From Planctomycetota bacterium (lineage in GTDB: Bacteria > Planctomycetota > Planctomycetia > Planctomycetales > Planctomycetaceae): a stretch of 64,000 nt of DNA. Position numbers and translations under genes: made by a program. The DNA is taken from contig JAEZFD010000069.1 in NCBI GenBank assembly GCA_023417655.1, forward strand, positions 30,694 through 94,693. The letters are read 5' to 3'. Of this stretch, positions 34,273 through 42,387 are shown one piece after another. The notes below the pieces were generated by a model. That model saw nothing but the letters and a program-made list of their open reading frames with translations. It did no database searches and was not told the origin of the DNA. Positions within the stretch are counted from its first letter, which is position 1. Each line of letters opens with the position of its first letter.

Positions 34273-34773
34273 TCAGCCGCTCAACTCACTCTTCCCCATA
34301 CGAAAGACGACATTCGCGCTCAGGGATTTCCCCTTCATGATTCGAACGGGAAAAACTCCGACCTTGGCATAAGGCACCGTGGCGGTGACCTCAAAATATC
34401 CCAGCTCGTTGTCTTTGTCTGAGAGATCAAATGTGGTTCCCTTTTTAGAGCCTTCAGCAAAGGTGATCTGGACGTCCACATCCGACCCCGACAGTCCGCC
34501 GGCGGTCAGCATATTCCGGATGTCCCCCACGATCTTCTGATTCATCGTCACGCCTGGAGGGAGCTTTACCCTGAGATCACTCGCAGCAGCACGAGCCCCT
34601 TCCCTGACAGCGTTTGAGAGCCGTTGTTTCACGTCCAATGCTCGAGACATCTCAACGATTCCGAGCAGAATGGCCATGAACAATGGAGCAGTGACCGCAA
34701 ACTCGACGGTGGCCGTGCCCCATCGACGATGCGGTTGAGCGGGAGTCGCTTGTCGTCTCACGATCCGTTGCAT
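34273..34773 (-). CDS. TadE-family pseudopilin-like protein
   Basis: A 166-residue protein with the TadE arrangement: a basic N-terminus, then RRWGTATVEFAVTAPLFMAI, a hydrophobic helix with the prepilin-like Glu at its fifth position after Gly, and a C-terminal globular part (about 70-166) of beta strands (VDVQITFAEGS, YFEVTATVPYAKVGVFP). TadE/F proteins are minor pseudopilins of Tad pili, processed by TadV-type peptidase. AAGGA precedes the ATG. It lies 72 bases after the first TadE-like gene and 76 before the TadG-like gene, and belongs to one operon with them. Confidence 0.87.
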   Translation of the reverse strand: MQRIVRRQATPAQPHRRWGTATVEFAVTAPLFMAILLGIVEMSRALDVKQRLSNAVREGARAAASDLRVKLPPGVTMNQKIVGDIRNMLTAGGLSGSDVDVQITFAEGSKKGTTFDLSDKDNELGYFEVTATVPYAKVGVFPVRIMKGKSLSANVVFRMGKSELSG

Positions 34774-34845
34774 GAAATCCTTGATCCTGTCATCACCGGT
34801 AGACTCCCCCGAGGCGTCCAGCGATTCTCCGCGGGAAACGTCACG

Positions 34846-35334
34846 CTATTCATGGCGCATCACGCACTGAGCTTTTAAAGTCACATTCTTGATCCAGAAC
34901 GGTGGCAACAAGGCCACTGAGTTGTACGGAACAGTAATCCGGATGACGAACAGTTGATTGGTCTCGGCATCCTTCAACTGGATGTTCGGGAGATTGGCGT
35001 AGTTGATGTCGGCCGGTCTCACATTCTGTTCATCAAAGATGCCAGCGTTCTTGATCATCACTGTCGCCTTCGCGCTGCGAAAAGCGGAGTTAATGACCCG
35101 CCGGGCGAGTGCCTCGACCTCTGCGTTCGTGACACCTTCGACAGAACCGTACCGGGCAGCACGCTGAGCGGCGGCATTCATGGCACCCTGCACCATGTAC
35201 GCGCTCCCGAACTCCATAATCCCGGCCATAAACAGGCCGAAGACCGATGCAACGACAGCGTTCTCAACAAGGACGGCACCACTTCTACGCGGGGCGACCT
35301 GCTTCGAGTTCAAATGTCGATTTCGGACGAACAT
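34846..35334 (-). CDS. TadE-family pseudopilin-like protein, first gene of the operon
   Basis: A 162-residue TadE-like protein. Residues about 16-40 carry RRSGAVLVENAVVASVFGLFM, with Gly and Glu placed as in prepilin-like processing sites, then a helix ending AMNAAAQRAARYGSV. The C-terminal half (80-162) is beta-rich (IQLKDAETNQLFVIRITVPY). It differs from the next gene in sequence but not in plan, so the two are probably the TadE and TadF equivalents. The ribosome binding site is weak. The ATG at 35334 begins the operon; no promoter was identified in the interval upstream. Confidence 0.83.
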   Translation of the reverse strand: MFVRNRHLNSKQVAPRRSGAVLVENAVVASVFGLFMAGIMEFGSAYMVQGAMNAAAQRAARYGSVEGVTNAEVEALARRVINSAFRSAKATVMIKNAGIFDEQNVRPADINYANLPNIQLKDAETNQLFVIRITVPYNSVALLPPFWIKNVTLKAQCVMRHE

Positions 35335-35834
35335 GCTCTGCCTGGCTGCGAACTGACTACCTGCGGATTGAATGGCTACGAATTAACTGGCAGTGTGAAT
35401 TCATTCTCCCCGATGTGATCGCGCCGTTTGCTCTTCATGCAGACGGCGGGATTTCCGGGAATGCGCAAGAATCCGCGCAACACTAGGTCAAGCAGGCCAG
35501 CGGAATTTCAGAAATTCCTCAAAATTCACACTTTGATGTCTTTCCGCATCACGAACTGGGGCGTGTTTCAGATTGGAAGCAGTGCCTTGGCGTACGTCGG
35601 CGTTCTTTCAGAAAGAAAAACCATTACATCCCGCAGATTCGGCGCAAGCGATTCCTGCACCGTGAGGGGGTTTCCCGCTCATCCTCCCCATCCAAAAGAG
35701 TCGCTGAACAGCGCAGGATGGCGCAACGCAGAGCGCCTTCGCTTCATCATCCGGGCTTGGATTTCAGGGTTATTGACAGTACATCCCCCGACTGCCAAAA
35801 GAGGTCCGGGGTCGCCCAATCCAGAGAGACCGTC
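35335..35834. other. Gene-free divergent interval
   Basis: About 500 bases between the TadE operon start and the RNA element described next. TTGACA occurs at 35773-35778 without a partner -10 at normal distance. Open frames here lack ribosome binding sites and normal codon use. Confidence 0.35.
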
Positions 35835-35940
35835 TACAATACAGGCATCCCTGACAGAGGTCGCCAAGAGAGAAGAACCCGCCATCGAATAGGGTTCTCT
35901 TGAACGCCCAGAGCGTTCGTTTGGCGACCGTGAAACGGTC
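35835..35940 (+). ncRNA. Candidate structured RNA leader with competing stems, upstream of the zinc-ribbon/vWA genes
   Basis: TACAAT at 35835-35840 can serve as a -10 box, placing a start near 35847. The leader then folds as a three-way junction: GGTCGCCA (35859-35866) pairs perfectly with TGGCGACC (35922-35929). It encloses hairpin GAACCC/GGGTTC (35875-35880 with 35892-35897) and hairpin GAACGC/GCGTTC (35902-35907 with 35913-35918). The GACC at 35926-35929 can instead pair with GGTC at 35937-35940 as part of GACCGT-GAA-ACGGTC, which breaks the closing stem. Two exclusive folds upstream of a gene are typical of cis-regulatory RNAs. The distance to the start codon is about 50 bases. It matches no RNA family I recognise. 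Confidence 0.5.
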
Positions 35941-35993
35941 AGTGGGAATAAGCGACAGCAGGTTAAGTCGGCGTCTTTTCAAGAGGAATTCCG

Positions 35994-36332
35994 GTGCGCG
36001 GTCCAGGTGTTCGAATTCAGTACGACGTCCGACGCCTCTGGAGATGCCCCGAGTGCGGTGCAGAACGCCGTGTGGCTGCCAGCCAAACAACCGTAACCTG
36101 TGAATGCCGACGCGAGCGGCCGCTGATGCACCTGATTGAACCGCAACGCCGTGTCCGCCCGACCCCGCCCCCTCTCGATCTGGTGATGACCGAAGCGGAC
36201 TGCGACCCGGAAATTGCCTCCTCGCCTGAAGTTGCCTCCGTCGATGTGACGGCGGAGCGGCTACCTGAAATCGTTCTGGATTCAGAAACTGCCAATTCGT
36301 TGTCAGATTTGGAGGCGGAGGATGGAGTTTGA
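35994..36332 (+). CDS. Small zinc-ribbon-like protein
   Basis: A 112-residue protein starting with GTG, chosen because AGAGGA lies six bases before it. Residues about 15-40 form a zinc-ribbon-like module: WRCPECGAERR, then a strand and TCECRRERP, giving two CxxC/CxC pairs for one metal. A basic Pro-rich link (PQRRVRPTPPPLDLV) follows, and the last 50 residues are acidic and probably unstructured. Not recognised as a named family. Its 3' end overlaps the next gene by 11 bases, so translation of the two is coupled. A role as an adaptor for the vWA partner is possible. Confidence 0.7.
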   Translation: MRGPGVRIQYDVRRLWRCPECGAERRVAASQTTVTCECRRERPLMHLIEPQRRVRPTPPPLDLVMTEADCDPEIASSPEVASVDVTAERLPEIVLDSETANSLSDLEAEDGV

Positions 36333-37455
36333 ATTTCTGCCCTGGGATGGGTCTGACCAGTTTGGGCCCCAGTCAGCGGATGACCTCTTCGACCAGCTGT
36401 CCGATTACTTTCTCGATCATGGCGAAGAAGTTCTGCCGGCACTGCAGGATTGGGAAGAAGATCATCCAGATCTCGTCGACAAGCTCATTAAACGGGGATA
36501 CCTGGAGAAGGACCGGGAGGGGAAGTTTCGTGTCACTCCGAAGGGCCTGCAGAGAGTTGAGAGCAAGGCCCTTGAGCAGCTCTTCTCCATTCAGAACCGT
36601 GACAAGGTCGGACGCCACGACACTGAGTTTCGCGGAACCGGGCAAACCGTTCTCGAAGAATCAAAGCCCTATGAGTTTGGAGACCCAGTCGCCAACCTCA
36701 ATCTGCATGAGACGCTGAAGAACGGATTGCTGCGGAATGGCCCCGGTTCGCAGATCCAACTCGGCGAAGAAGACCTCGTCATCTACGACACCGAGTACCA
36801 GACTTCCTGCGCGACGGTCGTGCTGATCGACATGTCCGGCAGTATGACCCGATACGGAAAATATGGCGCGGCGAAACGGGTCGCATTGGCGATGCAGAAT
36901 CTCGTCCGTACCCGGTATCAGAGCGACTTCCTGCAGATGGTCGGTTTCTACACCTATGCTTCTCCGCTGTCGGAGAAAGAGTTGCTGATGTCGGCCCCGA
37001 AGCCGGTCAGCCTGTACGACTCCCATGTCCATTTGCGGATCAATCTCGACAGCCCTCCGGCCTTCGTCCCGGAGCACTTCACGAATATCCATGCAGGCCT
37101 TCAGTTCGCCCGACGAATCCTGCGAAAGCAGTCCGCCGCAAATCGTCAGATCATTCTGATTACTGACGGAGAACCGACCGCACATGTGGAAGGTCGCGAT
37201 CTCGTGCTGATTTATCCGCCATCCGAGAAAACCGCTCGAATCACCCTGACGGAAGCGAAGCGCTGCGCAAATGAGGGAATTCAGATTTCGAGTTTTGCGC
37301 TGATCGAAGATTATTTCTATTATGGACTCGTGAACTTTGTCGAGCAGATGGCTCTGGTGACCAAAGGAATCAGTGCAACCTGCAATGCACAGGATCTGGG
37401 GAACATGGTCGTCCAGTCCTTTGAGCGCGGGCGCCGGAAACGGACTCGAGTTTGA
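36322..37455 (+). CDS. Cytoplasmic vWA-domain protein
   Basis: A 377-residue soluble protein with no signal peptide. The N-terminal ~150 residues are helical and acidic (LFDQLSDYFLDHGEEVLPAL, KRGYLEKDREGKFRVTPKGL). The vWA domain covers about residues 165-360 with an intact MIDAS motif, VVLIDMSGSMTRYGKYG, and later ILITDGEPTAHVEG. This plan is that of vWA proteins paired with MoxR-type or magnesium-chelatase-type AAA+ ATPases, here lacking such a partner nearby; one lies 12 kb away. The start at 36322 has GGAGGCGGAGG immediately upstream, inside the end of the zinc-ribbon gene. An ABC transporter pair follows after 61 bases. Confidence 0.85.
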   Translation: MEFEFLPWDGSDQFGPQSADDLFDQLSDYFLDHGEEVLPALQDWEEDHPDLVDKLIKRGYLEKDREGKFRVTPKGLQRVESKALEQLFSIQNRDKVGRHDTEFRGTGQTVLEESKPYEFGDPVANLNLHETLKNGLLRNGPGSQIQLGEEDLVIYDTEYQTSCATVVLIDMSGSMTRYGKYGAAKRVALAMQNLVRTRYQSDFLQMVGFYTYASPLSEKELLMSAPKPVSLYDSHVHLRINLDSPPAFVPEHFTNIHAGLQFARRILRKQSAANRQIILITDGEPTAHVEGRDLVLIYPPSEKTARITLTEAKRCANEGIQISSFALIEDYFYYGLVNFVEQMALVTKGISATCNAQDLGNMVVQSFERGRRKRTRV

Positions 37456-37516
37456 TGTCGATGGTTTCTGTAGTGCGGATCTGAGCCGTTTCCTTTCAAT
37501 CTGAATCAGCGAATTC

Positions 37517-38563
37517 ATGCCTGCGATCGTCGTCGACAATCTTTGTAAAACATATCGCGTCTATCAGAAGCAGGAGGGGCTCTGGGCTTCCGTGCGAGGG
37601 CTGTTTCATCGGAAGTTTAAAACTGTCGAAGCGGTGCGCAACGTCAGTTTCCAGATTGAACCCGGCGAAATGGTCGCGTTTCTCGGTCCAAACGGTGCCG
37701 GCAAGACAACGACGCTCAAGCTGCTTTCGGGGCTGATCTTCCCCACTTCCGGAAATGCCCACGTCCTCGGCTATGTCCCGTGGAAACGAGAGAACGCATT
37801 CCGTCGCCGCTTCTCGCTCGTGATGGGTCAGAAGAACCAACTCTGGTGGGACCTGCCTGCTCAAGAGTCGTTCCAGCTTCATCGCGAGATCTACCGGATC
37901 CCCGACAAAGACTTTCAACGTCGCAAAGACGAACTAGTTGATCTGCTGGAAGTCGGGAAACTCGTCGGCCAGCCGGTCCGTGAGTTGTCGCTCGGTGAGC
38001 GGATGCGCATGGAGCTGATCGCCGCACTGCTCCACAGCCCAGAAGTCCTGCTATTGGATGAACCGACCATCGGACTGGACGTTGTGTCACAGCGTCGGGT
38101 GCAAGAGTTTCTGAAGCATTATCAGGCTCAACAGAAGATCACCGTCATCCTGACCAGTCATTATATGAAAGACGTCGAGGCCCTCTGTCGTCGAGCGGTG
38201 ATCATCAATCACGGCGAGATCAAGCATGATGGTCCGCTCGCAGAAATCGTTGAGCGTTTCAGCCAGCACAAGGTCATGTCCCTCCAATTCGCCACAACGG
38301 AAAACCCGCGCGATCTGGAACAGTACGGAAACGTAATCGAATACAATCTGCCTCGCGTGAAAATTGAAGTCGAACGCGGACGGATTACTGACGTGCTAGG
38401 GAAGATTCTCGCTCAGTATCGTATTGAAGATGTGGGCGTTCACGAACGTCCGCTGGAGGAGGTCATTGCCGAGATGTTTTCGGCGACAGACGATCAGCCC
38501 TACAAAGATCCGAACGACCAGGAGCTCGAAGCCGCCGCCCAACGAGTCGGCTCCGGATCCTGA
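37517..38563 (+). CDS. ABC transporter ATP-binding protein
   Basis: A 348-residue ATPase of the ABC-2 exporter type. Walker A GPNGAGKTT lies near residue 58, the signature motif is LSLGERMRMEL, and Walker B with D-loop is LLLDEPTIGLD. Residues 1-35 add a short lead (TYRVYQKQEGLWASVRGLF) found in the group related to NatA/DUF990 exporters. A regulatory C-terminal extension (about 245-348) includes a strand-rich stretch (RVKIEVERGRITDVL). It is 60 bases upstream of its membrane partner. The substrate is unknown; NodI-like or multidrug-like export are both possible. Confidence 0.9.
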   Translation: MPAIVVDNLCKTYRVYQKQEGLWASVRGLFHRKFKTVEAVRNVSFQIEPGEMVAFLGPNGAGKTTTLKLLSGLIFPTSGNAHVLGYVPWKRENAFRRRFSLVMGQKNQLWWDLPAQESFQLHREIYRIPDKDFQRRKDELVDLLEVGKLVGQPVRELSLGERMRMELIAALLHSPEVLLLDEPTIGLDVVSQRRVQEFLKHYQAQQKITVILTSHYMKDVEALCRRAVIINHGEIKHDGPLAEIVERFSQHKVMSLQFATTENPRDLEQYGNVIEYNLPRVKIEVERGRITDVLGKILAQYRIEDVGVHERPLEEVIAEMFSATDDQPYKDPNDQELEAAAQRVGSGS

Positions 38564-38623
38564 AGCAGTCCAATCCAGCTTTGCGGTCAGTCCAGTCCCT
38601 GTCACCTTTGAATCATTCAGGTC

Positions 38624-39481
38624 ATGTCAGAAGCCGCCTCGACCGCCGTTCCCAACTGGACCAGCCGCTGGCGGACCAACTGGGTGATTCTGCGGACCTG
38701 TATTGAAGAACGTCTCATGTACCGCGCGGACTTCGCGCTCGGGACGTTGTTTCGATTTCTTCCGATCGTGACGCAGATCTTTCTCTGGGGAGCGATTTTC
38801 GCTGTCGGAACCTCGCGCGAACACGCCATGATCGGCGGATACACCTATCACGACATGGTGGCTTACTATCTGCTGACGATGGTCGGCAGAGCATTCTCGA
38901 GTATGCCGGGACTTTCAAGCGGCATCGCCCAGCAGGTACGTGACGGCTCGATCAAGAAATTTCTGACGCAGCCGATTGATATGCTCAGCTATCTCTTCTG
39001 GCATCGGGTCGCTCACAAGCTCGTCTATTACGGGGTCGCACTCGGCCCCTTCATCTTTGTCTTCTGGCTCTGCCGGAGTTACTTTCCCCCGACGCCGGAC
39101 CTTCTCACCATCGCAGGTTGCATCGCCGCACTCGTGATGGCCTTTCTTATCGGATTTCTCATCGAGGCACTGCTCGGCTTCGTTGCGTTCTGGTTTCTCG
39201 AAGTCAGTTCGCTGCTATTCATCTATATGATGCTGAACTACTTCCTCTCCGGGCATATGATTCCCCTCGACTTCCTGCCGGAATGGGCCCAGCGAATCGT
39301 GGATGTGATGCCTTTCCGCTTTCTGGCTTATGAGCCGGCCGCAATCTGGCTCGGCCGCTACGATCACTCCCAGATGGGAAGATTGCTGCTGCTGGAACTT
39401 GGTTGGGTGCTCGCCTTATGGGCTGCGAACCGAATCGCCTTTCACTACGGCGTCCGTCGCTACAGTGCATTCGGCGGCTGA
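38624..39481 (+). CDS. ABC-2 type (DUF990-like) transporter membrane protein
   Basis: A 285-residue permease with six membrane spans: the first at about 43-63 (FLPIVTQIFLWGAIFAVGT), the last near 245-265. The conserved VAYYLLTMVGRAFSSMPG and DGSIKKFLTQPIDMLSYLF segments match the ABC-2 group around DUF990. It is paired with the ATPase gene 60 bases upstream and would form a homodimeric exporter channel. The N-terminus carries a short cytoplasmic helix with VILRTCIEERLMYRADF. The cargo is not known. Confidence 0.87.
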   Translation: MSEAASTAVPNWTSRWRTNWVILRTCIEERLMYRADFALGTLFRFLPIVTQIFLWGAIFAVGTSREHAMIGGYTYHDMVAYYLLTMVGRAFSSMPGLSSGIAQQVRDGSIKKFLTQPIDMLSYLFWHRVAHKLVYYGVALGPFIFVFWLCRSYFPPTPDLLTIAGCIAALVMAFLIGFLIEALLGFVAFWFLEVSSLLFIYMMLNYFLSGHMIPLDFLPEWAQRIVDVMPFRFLAYEPAAIWLGRYDHSQMGRLLLLELGWVLALWAANRIAFHYGVRRYSAFGG

Positions 39482-39538
39482 GAGCCTTTAGCGTGTGCAG
39501 ACTGGCGACAACAGCATGTGCGAAACGGCGCAGTCTGC

Positions 39539-41401
39539 TCAGTCAGCAGGGGCCGAATCTGGATCGCGCACAGGCTTGCCGTACTTGAGTTCATGCGCCT
39601 CGATCCGGGCCTTTTCACATGCTCCCGCCTGTTCAACCAGGCGTCGCCGCTCAGGAGAATCCAGACGAAAGATCAGGAATGATGACCCGGCAGTCCCATC
39701 TGGAATCAGATTGTTAAATCGATGGAAGCAGCCAGACGTCTCTGAGCTGAGCCGAAGTGCCGTAATCGACAAAGCAAAGAAATCGTACTCTTCAATGGGC
39801 CGGGTTCGCTTCTGCACAAGCTCACCCTCAATCCCGTAAGCCGCTGGCAGTGCCGTTCCAAAGTAGCCGATCAAAGTCCGGCGAGCCTGCAGCTGTTGAA
39901 GCCTCTGCTTCAGTGCCGGAAGATCCTGCCCCCAGTCAAGATTCGAGTCCGCCAGCAGTCGAGGCCCTGCCGCTGGACCACCGCAAAGGAAATTGAAATA
40001 CCCGAGAACTCTTGGGTACGCCATCGCCAGACTCGACATCTGCCCAAGCACGAGCAGGATTAAGAGGAATCTGAGCCATTGCCGCTGTGATGACAACAGT
40101 CCACAAAGGACACTCACTCCCACCATGACTAAGAGGGGGTACAGTGGCATCAGGTATCTTTGTCCGAGGTTAATCCTCGATGTCAGCAGAAGGATCGCGA
40201 AAATCAGAGACCCAGTCAGCATCGCCTTAATAGCCGGGTCTGATTGGGACCATCCGCTCGATCCGCGAAACATCGCGAGCAAAATTCCAATCACGACCAC
40301 GAGCGAGAGAATGAGTTCGACGGGTGTTGATTTGAACGCAAAAACGCAGGGGAAATAGTACCACCAACCATGCTGTGAAGTTTGCCCCAGCAGGAAGGCC
40401 GGATGCCCCTCCTGATTGTGATTCATCTGGAAGAGAACACCCGTCATCGGCGCCGGTCGATGCCAATGTTCATGGGCCTGATCCATGATCCAGTTGCCGA
40501 TGGGGTTACGTCCCAGCACCCGCACCCATGGCGACTCATCAGGCGTCTCGGCCAACGGCACCTGCTTCAATGGACCATGTGTCGCAAAAGTATGGAACCC
40601 CCACCATGCAGGGAGCAGAATCGATAGCCACAGAATGGAACCAGCGGCGACGAATCGCCAATGTGCCCATTCCTTCCACTTGTCGAACCCTGGCTCTCCG
40701 TGACCTCGAATTGCCAGGAGAATCAACATCGTGGGAATCAGAAAGATCCCTGAGTATTTGCTGGACAGGCACAAAGCCACAACGACCGCTGAGACTGCAA
40801 TTCGTTTGAAGTTGGGCCGCTGAAGCGTCCAGCCAATCGTCAGGAACGAAACAAGACAAAGGCAAGTGAAGCCAAGGTCCATCGTTGCCAGTGAGGCATG
40901 ACCGACGATCAACGGGGAGCAGGCCAGAGCGGCAGTTCCCGCGAAAGCTGCCAGTGAACCGCATCGTCGGCGGAGCCAGAAGAAGCACATGCAGAGAAGT
41001 GGAATTCCGAATACCGCTGCATTCAGAAACCGGGGCCAGCGAATCCAGACAGGATCGTTCATCTCCCCCTGCCAGGCTTTCGGACGATCTTCGCCGCCGC
41101 TGCTCCAGAGTGGCGGCAGATAGGTGATCATCCAGGGAACGGGAGCAACGCCAGCATCGACCAGGCGCGGGTCGAGTTGTCGGTCATGTACCGTTTGAAG
41201 TGCACAGCTGAGATAGAAGGTCTCATCGAATGTCAGGCTTTCAGTCTTGGAGAGACTGACCGAGACAATCAAAAAGCTGACGCAGATCACCGACAAGACG
41301 AGAAAATCCCGTCCCATTTGACTGGGGATCCTTGAAGACTCGAGGGGCAAGCGCGAAGGAGAGTCGATGGAAGTCCCCCTCCCAAGGGGAAGTTCAGTCA
41401 C
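39539..41401 (-). CDS. GT39-like (PMT/ArnT-type) membrane glycosyltransferase
   Basis: A 620-residue integral membrane protein of the dolichyl/undecaprenyl-phosphate sugar transferase type (Pfam PMT_2). The first span (about 31-50) is followed by TESLTFDETFYLSCA, which carries the Asp-Glu pair that starts the catalytic loop in GT39/ArnT enzymes. About eleven further spans follow, with GRNPIGNWIMDQAHEHW and the late soluble segment ADSNLDWGQDLPALKQRL, also seen in such enzymes. It transfers a sugar from a lipid carrier to a protein or lipid outside. GTG at 41401 gives 620 residues without a ribosome binding site; ATG at 41317 (592 residues, with AGGA upstream) is a good alternative. The gene converges with the ABC permease gene, with no clear terminator between. 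Confidence 0.83.
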   Translation of the reverse strand: MTELPLGRGTSIDSPSRLPLESSRIPSQMGRDFLVLSVICVSFLIVSVSLSKTESLTFDETFYLSCALQTVHDRQLDPRLVDAGVAPVPWMITYLPPLWSSGGEDRPKAWQGEMNDPVWIRWPRFLNAAVFGIPLLCMCFFWLRRRCGSLAAFAGTAALACSPLIVGHASLATMDLGFTCLCLVSFLTIGWTLQRPNFKRIAVSAVVVALCLSSKYSGIFLIPTMLILLAIRGHGEPGFDKWKEWAHWRFVAAGSILWLSILLPAWWGFHTFATHGPLKQVPLAETPDESPWVRVLGRNPIGNWIMDQAHEHWHRPAPMTGVLFQMNHNQEGHPAFLLGQTSQHGWWYYFPCVFAFKSTPVELILSLVVVIGILLAMFRGSSGWSQSDPAIKAMLTGSLIFAILLLTSRINLGQRYLMPLYPLLVMVGVSVLCGLLSSQRQWLRFLLILLVLGQMSSLAMAYPRVLGYFNFLCGGPAAGPRLLADSNLDWGQDLPALKQRLQQLQARRTLIGYFGTALPAAYGIEGELVQKRTRPIEEYDFFALSITALRLSSETSGCFHRFNNLIPDGTAGSSFLIFRLDSPERRRLVEQAGACEKARIEAHELKYGKPVRDPDSAPAD

Positions 41402-41511
41402 CGCATTCGGTCAGGACCGATGATCTGGGAGAGTAAATGACGCAGGCACTCTTTTTAAAGGGGACTTCACTGAGAATGTCTTTGAGCAATGGCATTTCTC
41501 ATCCCGGGCGT

Positions 41512-41552
41512 AATAAAAAAGAAGTCCGCTGCGCTTTGGGGGGCAGCGGACT
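41512..41552 (-). terminator. Intrinsic terminator of the Tyr/Val/Pro-rich protein gene
   Basis: AGTCCGCTGC (41523-41532) pairs with GCAGCGGACT (41543-41552). On the minus strand a TTTTTTATTA run follows. It lies 90 bases after the stop codon. Confidence 0.8.
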
Positions 41553-41643
41553 CAGTGTTACTGGCAGAATGACGATCCGTCCCCGTCATGCTGAGGAGTC
41601 ATGCTGAAGACAGTGGCCTTCGCTGGATTCCTGCTGTCTTCGC

Positions 41644-42060
41644 CTAGTAACGAATGCGAAGAATACCACGGCGCGGGGCGACGTAGACGCGTGCCGGGGC
41701 AACATAGACTGGAGCCGGCGCGACATAGCTATAATTGGTCACGACAGGCGTCGTTGCAATGGGAACGGGAGCGACTCTTGAAGTCGTTGTCACGACTGCC
41801 GCTCCAGCCGGTGTCGGAACGACCTCTGTTGACTGCACCGCAACCGGGGCAGCAGGCACACCGTAGGTATACGTGACTGGCGGGGAATAGACATACGCGG
41901 GGCTGTAAATGGCGCCTACCGGCACCGGCGTATACACGGTTCCCCCCACAACAGGGAAATACGCAGGTGGAGCGTAGTAGTAGACCCCTGCCTGAGCAGT
42001 GGATCCTGCCAGCATCACCGCAACAATTCCTGCACACAAACCAAGCTTCATGCGTTGCAT
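41644..42060 (-). CDS. Small secreted Tyr/Val/Pro-rich protein
   Basis: A 138-residue exported protein. The signal peptide covers about residues 1-24 (MQRMKLGLCAGIVAVMLAGS then TAQAG). The mature part is built of short repeats with Tyr, Val, Pro and Ala (VYYYAPPAYFPVV, VYSPPVTYTYGVP, YSYVAPAPVYVAPARVYVAP) and ends in a basic tail RRGILRIRY. No catalytic motif is present. It resembles the abundant small YVP-rich secreted proteins of planctomycetes, whose role in the wall or extracellular matrix is not known. ATG at 42060 is chosen since GTGAGG lies upstream; GTG at 42072 is also in frame. It is divergent from the Nramp-like gene. Confidence 0.7.
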   Translation of the reverse strand: MQRMKLGLCAGIVAVMLAGSTAQAGVYYYAPPAYFPVVGGTVYTPVPVGAIYSPAYVYSPPVTYTYGVPAAPVAVQSTEVVPTPAGAAVVTTTSRVAPVPIATTPVVTNYSYVAPAPVYVAPARVYVAPRRGILRIRY

Positions 42061-42387
42061 TTCATGCCTCACTCACCTGTCGAACGTCTCAACCCCACAC
42101 GGTCGAATCGATGACGCACAACAAAAAGGAATCCAACAATCCCGGAAACCGGGGGATCTACGGGGAATATCCGGCTAATCTCAGCATACCTTCTCTTAGG
42201 CACTTGTCGACAAATTCAACGGTAAATTTCCGTTCAAGCGATGAAACCAATGCCATGCGGTGTTCTGAAGAGTTCGAGACCAGACAGATCGGCCCATTCC
42301 AATGCGGCTGACACGGTTTGCTCATCCATCAGCCGCGAGTTATATTCGCATTTTTGCTGAAACTTCCGCTGACTGGAAAGCTTGGGC
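42061..42387. other. Divergent intergenic region with Nramp-side promoter
   Basis: These 327 bases lie between the divergent small secreted protein and Nramp-like genes. The only clear feature is the promoter listed separately. A CCCGGAAACCGGG hairpin (about 42143-42155) has a short three-base loop and no T run. Confidence 0.4.
42318..42346 (+). promoter_or_regulatory. Probable promoter of the Nramp-like gene
   Basis: TTGCTC (42318-42323) and TATATT (42341-42346) are separated by 17 bases, a good vegetative match. The expected start is about 42353, leaving a leader of ~35 bases before the GTG at 42388. Confidence 0.6.
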
